Of a stretch of DNA of 64,000 bases, positions 60,890 to 64,000 are shown in pieces. This DNA is from Corynebacterium lujinxingii. Lineage in GTDB: Bacteria > Actinomycetota > Actinomycetes > Mycobacteriales > Mycobacteriaceae. Position numbers and translations under genes: made by a program. The notes below the pieces were generated by a model. That model searched no databases, had not been told where the DNA came from, and saw nothing but the letters and a program-made list of their open reading frames with translations. Within the stretch, counting starts at the first letter, position 1, and every line of letters begins with the position of its first letter. The stretch is taken from NCBI RefSeq assembly GCF_014490555.1, contig NZ_CP061032.1, forward strand, positions 2,046,001-2,110,000. Direction: 5' to 3'.

Positions 60890-61439
60890 GCAGCGCCTGC
60901 TCGAGTTCGACGCGGGCGCGCTCGAGGGCGGCCTCCCAGACGGCGGAAGCGGATTCGTCGGCGGAGTCGGAAACCTGCTTGAGCAGGGTAAGCGGCACCC
61001 CGAAGGTGGAGCAGACGGCGGCGAGCGCGTAGCCTTCCATGTCCACCAACTGGCAGTCGCGGGCGAGCTCGTCGCGAAGGTCGGAGCGGTTCACAAACGC
61101 GTCGCCGGTGGCCAGTTTGGCCTTCGGAAGGTCGGTCAGCGGCTCGAACGTGAACCAGCGCGGGTAGACAAAGTCGGTGATCTCGGAGGTGCCGCCGACT
61201 TTGAAGTCGTGTTTGACGGCGTCGGAAACCTCGTAGACGCCCGGATCCAGGTCCACCAAGGCGCCCGCGGTGCCGATGTTGATCACGCGCGACGGCAGTG
61301 GGCCCTCGGACAGGCGGCGGGTCAGCGCGATCGCGGCCGGCAGCGTGCCGATGCCGGTGATGAGCACCTCGTGGTCGCCGCCGGACATGATGTCCGCGGC
61401 CTCTTCTTTCATAGCTGCGACGATGAGCAAGTCAGACAT
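60873..61439 (-). CDS. Nucleosidase / phosphorylase family protein (MTA/SAH nucleosidase-like)
   Basis: 188 residues, shorter than the usual ~230. N-terminal LLIVAAMKEEA, then VLITGIGTLPAAIAL, VINIGTAGAL, VDMEGYALAAV (binds the ribose and carries the conserved Met-Glu) and the late catalytic Asp in KQVSDSADE. These are PNP/UDP-type signatures. Placement behind cys genes suggests recycling of S-adenosylhomocysteine or a related sulfur nucleoside. Overlaps cysZ by 8 bases and the HhH gene by 17. Confidence 0.8.
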   Translation of the reverse strand: MSDLLIVAAMKEEAADIMSGGDHEVLITGIGTLPAAIALTRRLSEGPLPSRVINIGTAGALVDLDPGVYEVSDAVKHDFKVGGTSEITDFVYPRWFTFEPLTDLPKAKLATGDAFVNRSDLRDELARDCQLVDMEGYALAAVCSTFGVPLTLLKQVSDSADESASAVWEAALERARVELEQALREHLR

Positions 61440-62367
61440 GGTTGCCTATCGTATCCGGCTCGACCACCGTCGCACCCTCGCGTTCTGAGGCGGCGCGCGA
61501 GTTCGACCGTGCCTTGAGCACGCCGCGCACGGACAGCGCCGCGCCAACGATGAGCACGAGCACGCGCACAACCCACAGGCCGTCGCTCATGCCCAGGAAC
61601 TTCAGCACCACCGGCAGGTTCAAAAACACGATCAGCGTGCCGACGACCCCACCCAACGCAATCGGATTCATCCGCGTGACAAGCCACGCCGCGACCGGCG
61701 CCGCGATCACGCCGCCGACCAGCAGCGCGAGTACGCCGGCGAGGTTCGCCACCAGGTCGTTCCACATGCCGACGGCGAAGCCCGCGGTGGCGGCAAGCGT
61801 GACCAAGAACTCGGCGGTGTTCACGGTGCCGACGATGCGGCGCGGCTCGGCGCGGCCGGCGGACAGTAGCGTCGAGGTGGTCACAGGCCCCCACCCGCCG
61901 CCGCCGGTGGCGTCGACAAACCCGCCGAACAGGCCGAGGCCTGCAAGGAACGTTGTGGAGTGCGGTTTGTCCGCCAGTTTGCGCTGGGTGAGCCCGCGGG
62001 CGAACCGGAGCATGAGATTCAAACCGATCAGCGCGAGGATGAGCGACATCACCGGGCGCGCGGCCTCCGTTGACAGGCGCACGAGCACCGTCGCACCGAT
62101 GAATGCGCCGATGGCGCCGGGGATGCCGATAGCGAAGGCGGTGCGCCAGTCCACGTTGCCGAAGCGCATGTGGGCCGCACCCGAGGCGAGCGTGGTGCCC
62201 AGCTCGGCGGTGTGCACGACGGCGGAAGCGGCCGCCGGAGTGATGCCGGCGAGCGCGATCAACATGGTGGAGGAGGTGGCGCCGAAGCCCATGCCCAGGC
62301 CGCCGTCGACAAGTTGCGCGGCGAAGCCGGCCACGGCGATGAGCAGCAGCGTCTCAATCTTGTACAT
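61432..62367 (-). CDS. cysZ: TauE/SafE (TSUP) permease, CysZ
   Basis: 311 residues, eight to nine helices. The two family repeats are visible: GFAAQLVDGGLGMGFGATSSTMLIALAG and GFVDATGGGGWGPVTTSTLLSAGRAEPRRIVGTVNTAEF. In C. glutamicum cysZ, the last gene of the fpr2-cysIXHDNYZ operon, serves sulfate uptake. Here it follows cysY by one base, and two more genes are attached downstream. Named from position as much as from sequence. Confidence 0.85.
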   Translation of the reverse strand: MYKIETLLLIAVAGFAAQLVDGGLGMGFGATSSTMLIALAGITPAAASAVVHTAELGTTLASGAAHMRFGNVDWRTAFAIGIPGAIGAFIGATVLVRLSTEAARPVMSLILALIGLNLMLRFARGLTQRKLADKPHSTTFLAGLGLFGGFVDATGGGGWGPVTTSTLLSAGRAEPRRIVGTVNTAEFLVTLAATAGFAVGMWNDLVANLAGVLALLVGGVIAAPVAAWLVTRMNPIALGGVVGTLIVFLNLPVVLKFLGMSDGLWVVRVLVLIVGAALSVRGVLKARSNSRAASEREGATVVEPDTIGNHV

Positions 62368-62368
62368 G

Positions 62369-63007
62369 TCAGGCGCCTTTCTCGGCGGCGGCGCGGTACC
62401 GGTTGGCGACCACGCCGGCGAGGTCAGTCAGTAGTGGTCCGGACGCCGGCAGGTGCGCCGGGATCCGGTCGAGCAGGGTTCCGTGGGTGACAAACAGGGG
62501 AAGCACGTGCGTGTCCGCGAAGCGCCGCTCCCCTTTGCCGGTTGCCGGCACCACGTCCACCTCGACACCGGCGCGCTGTGCGACGTCGGCGGCAAGGCGG
62601 TGGTAGTTCGCGGCCTGTTCCGGGTTGGAGGTGCCGACCGGGAACAGGGTGGCGTGGGAGGCGGTGGGGTCGTCGGCAAGCAAGCGCTGCGCGAGCACCT
62701 CGGCGACGTCGGGGCCCGTGCCGATCGGCTCGGCGAGCACCAGTTCGCAGTGCTCGCGCGCCTCGGCGAAGTGGTGCGGCACGTCCACCTTGGCGTGGAA
62801 CGCGCGGGTGAACAACAGTGGCACAACGATCGCGCGTGACGACGACACCGCCGCCGCAGCCTCAGCGAGCGTAGGGCTGTCGAACTCGAGGTGGGCGTCG
62901 GCCCACTCCACGCCCAACTCTGCAGCCGCCGCTTCCGTGAGCGCGCGGATGCCCTCCTTGGCGCGGGGGTGCCGCGAGCCGTGGGAGAGGGTGATCAGCG
63001 CAGTCAT
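62369..63007 (-). CDS. cysY: CbiX/SirB-type chelatase, CysY
   Basis: 212 residues. LITLSHGSRHPRA at the start and LPLFVTHGTLLDRI in the second half are the two His-containing segments of sirohydrochlorin ferro/cobaltochelatases, with the metal-binding His in SHGSRHP. Inserting iron into sirohydrochlorin makes the sirohaem needed by sulfite reductase. It begins 5 bases after cysN. Confidence 0.85.
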   Translation of the reverse strand: MTALITLSHGSRHPRAKEGIRALTEAAAAELGVEWADAHLEFDSPTLAEAAAAVSSSRAIVVPLLFTRAFHAKVDVPHHFAEAREHCELVLAEPIGTGPDVAEVLAQRLLADDPTASHATLFPVGTSNPEQAANYHRLAADVAQRAGVEVDVVPATGKGERRFADTHVLPLFVTHGTLLDRIPAHLPASGPLLTDLAGVVANRYRAAAEKGA

Positions 63008-63012
63008 GACGT

Positions 63013-64000
63013 TTAGCGCAGTCGCTTGCCGACGAGCCCAGCCGCCAGCGTGTTGCCGCTGGACTGGTCCACGAGCAGGAAGTCGCCCACCGCGCCGCGG
63101 GCCGCATACGGCTCGATCGGGAGTTCATCGGCGGTCTGGATGGTCACGTGCGCGATTTCGTTCAGCGCCACCGCTTCCGGGGAGGTGTCGTCGCCGGCGG
63201 GGCCGTCAATGTCGAGCACGCGGTCCACGCTGGCGATGCGAGCGCGCACGAACGCGGTGCCGATGCGCAACTTCGCGGCCTGGCCGGCGCGCAGCTCCTT
63301 TTCGGTCAGGCCCACGACGGTGGCTTCGAACTCGCGCACATCCTCGGGGCGCGAGCCGGCGGCCAGCAGGTCGCCGCGGGTGAGGTCGATTTCGTCAGCA
63401 AGCCGCAGCGCGATGGAGTCGCCGGCGTGGGCGGAGTCCACCGGGCCGTCGGCAGTGTCGATGCCCGCGACGGTGGTTGTGCGGCCGTAGGGGGCGAGGA
63501 TCTCGTCGCCGACGGCGATGGACCCGGCGTTGACGCGGCCTGCGTAAGCGCGATAGTCAGAGGCGTGCTCGCGCAGCACGACCTGGATGTTGAAGCGGAA
63601 GTCGAGGTCGTCGGCGCGCCCGTGCTGCACCGGGATCGTCTCCAGCAGCTCGAGCACGGTGGGGCCGGTGTACCAGGGCGTCGCGTCGCTGCGCTCCGCG
63701 ACGTTATCGCCCTTGAGAGCGGAAATCGGCACGACGTGCGGCTCCTCGATGCCAAGCTCGGCTGCCTTGGCGTCGAAGTCGGCCTTGATCTCGTCGAAAC
63801 GCTCCTGCGAGTAGTCGACCAGGTCGATCTTGTTCACCGCGAGGATCACGGTGCGCACGCCGAGCAGTTTCGCCACGGTGAGGTGGCGCACGGTTTGCTC
63901 GACGACGCCGTTGCGGGCGTCGACAAGCAACACCACGACCTGCGAGGTCGACATGCCGGTGACCGTGTTGCGGGTGTACTGCACGTGCCCCGGGGTATCG
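63013..64000 (-). CDS. cysN: Sulfate adenylyltransferase GTPase subunit CysN (5' part beyond window)
   Basis: The frame is open to the right edge and reads DTPGHVQYTRNTVTG from about base 63998, the G3 motif of translational-type GTPases, followed by NKIDLVD (G4) and SALKGDN (G5). Domain II and III beta barrels follow, with PVQHGRADDLDFRFNIQVVLRE and AVGDEILAPYGRTT, ending LAAGLVGKRLR. CysN activates the CysD subunit, which makes adenylylsulfate. The start and the G1 motif lie beyond base 64000. Confidence 0.95.
   Translation of the reverse strand, partial: DTPGHVQYTRNTVTGMSTSQVVVLLVDARNGVVEQTVRHLTVAKLLGVRTVILAVNKIDLVDYSQERFDEIKADFDAKAAELGIEEPHVVPISALKGDNVAERSDATPWYTGPTVLELLETIPVQHGRADDLDFRFNIQVVLREHASDYRAYAGRVNAGSIAVGDEILAPYGRTTTVAGIDTADGPVDSAHAGDSIALRLADEIDLTRGDLLAAGSRPEDVREFEATVVGLTEKELRAGQAAKLRIGTAFVRARIASVDRVLDIDGPAGDDTSPEAVALNEIAHVTIQTADELPIEPYAARGAVGDFLLVDQSSGNTLAAGLVGKRLR

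Overview
The window is a high-GC actinobacterial chromosome segment that I read as Corynebacterium. The reasons are the glnX-glnH-pknG cluster beside pta-ackA, a dnaK-grpE-dnaJ-hspR operon with HspR (HAIR) operators, the end of a cysN-cysY-cysZ sulfate-assimilation operon, a menadione/quinone-type pyruvate oxidoreductase, and many leaderless starts. From memory, the core order parallels the Mycobacterium tuberculosis Rv0350-Rv0431 region (dnaK operon, purA, fba, pyrE, clpB, ackA/pta/pknG, def/xthA), interrupted by Corynebacterium-type surface genes. I saw no rRNA, tRNA, CRISPR array, transposase or prophage.

Layout. 1-5.4 kb: envelope LytR_C protein (cut by the left edge), DUF3263, def, a LAxTG wall protein, a small SH3-type protein, xthA, cls. 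5.5-6.7 kb: a DUF559 nuclease-like gene lying between two copies of a palindromic repeat. 6.7-8.8 kb: nudix-ABC ATPase-permease overlapping operon. 8.8-13.6 kb: glnX-glnH-pknG, the nutrient-sensing kinase cluster. 13.7-30.4 kb: two paralogous two-gene modules, each a very large Ig/YPDG-repeat surface protein followed by a metzincin-type metalloprotease. They bracket ackA-pta, purT and a third secreted protein. 30.5-41.1 kb: purA, an Rv0358-like gene, a PRC/DUF2382 stress protein under a LexA-like box, FUSC transporter, fba, GH76, trmH-pyrE-membrane protein-sseA, DUF4265. 41.3-49.1 kb: panB and panC (convergent), clpB, gltS, a degenerate flavohaemoglobin, a nitrilase. 49.2-53.4 kb: a small helical protein plus DUF1023 hydrolase, pqo, a membrane protein. 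53.5-57.9 kb: hspR-dnaJ-grpE-dnaK. 58-64 kb: AI-2E exporter, DJ-1 protein, HhH protein, nucleosidase, cysZ, cysY, cysN (cut by the right edge).

The strongest unexplained signal is a dispersed 13-mer, GCTTATCGACGAC. It has 12 exact copies in both orientations, in several reading frames and in intergenic DNA, and one inverted pair forms the terminator of pqo. With variants at the two middle bases there are at least 22 copies of GCTTNNCGACGAC. This resembles the organisation of DNA-uptake sequences in Neisseria and Haemophilus. The second is the duplicated surface-protein/metzincin module. Two families of intergenic palindromes (3 and 4 copies) and two long single-copy inverted repeats are also present.

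Functionally the window links acetate overflow metabolism (pqo makes acetate from pyruvate; ackA-pta interconverts it with acetyl-CoA), amino-acid sensing through PknG, heat shock (clpB and dnaK share HAIR operators), pantothenate synthesis and sulfur assimilation. All function calls come from motifs and family recall; no database search was possible.
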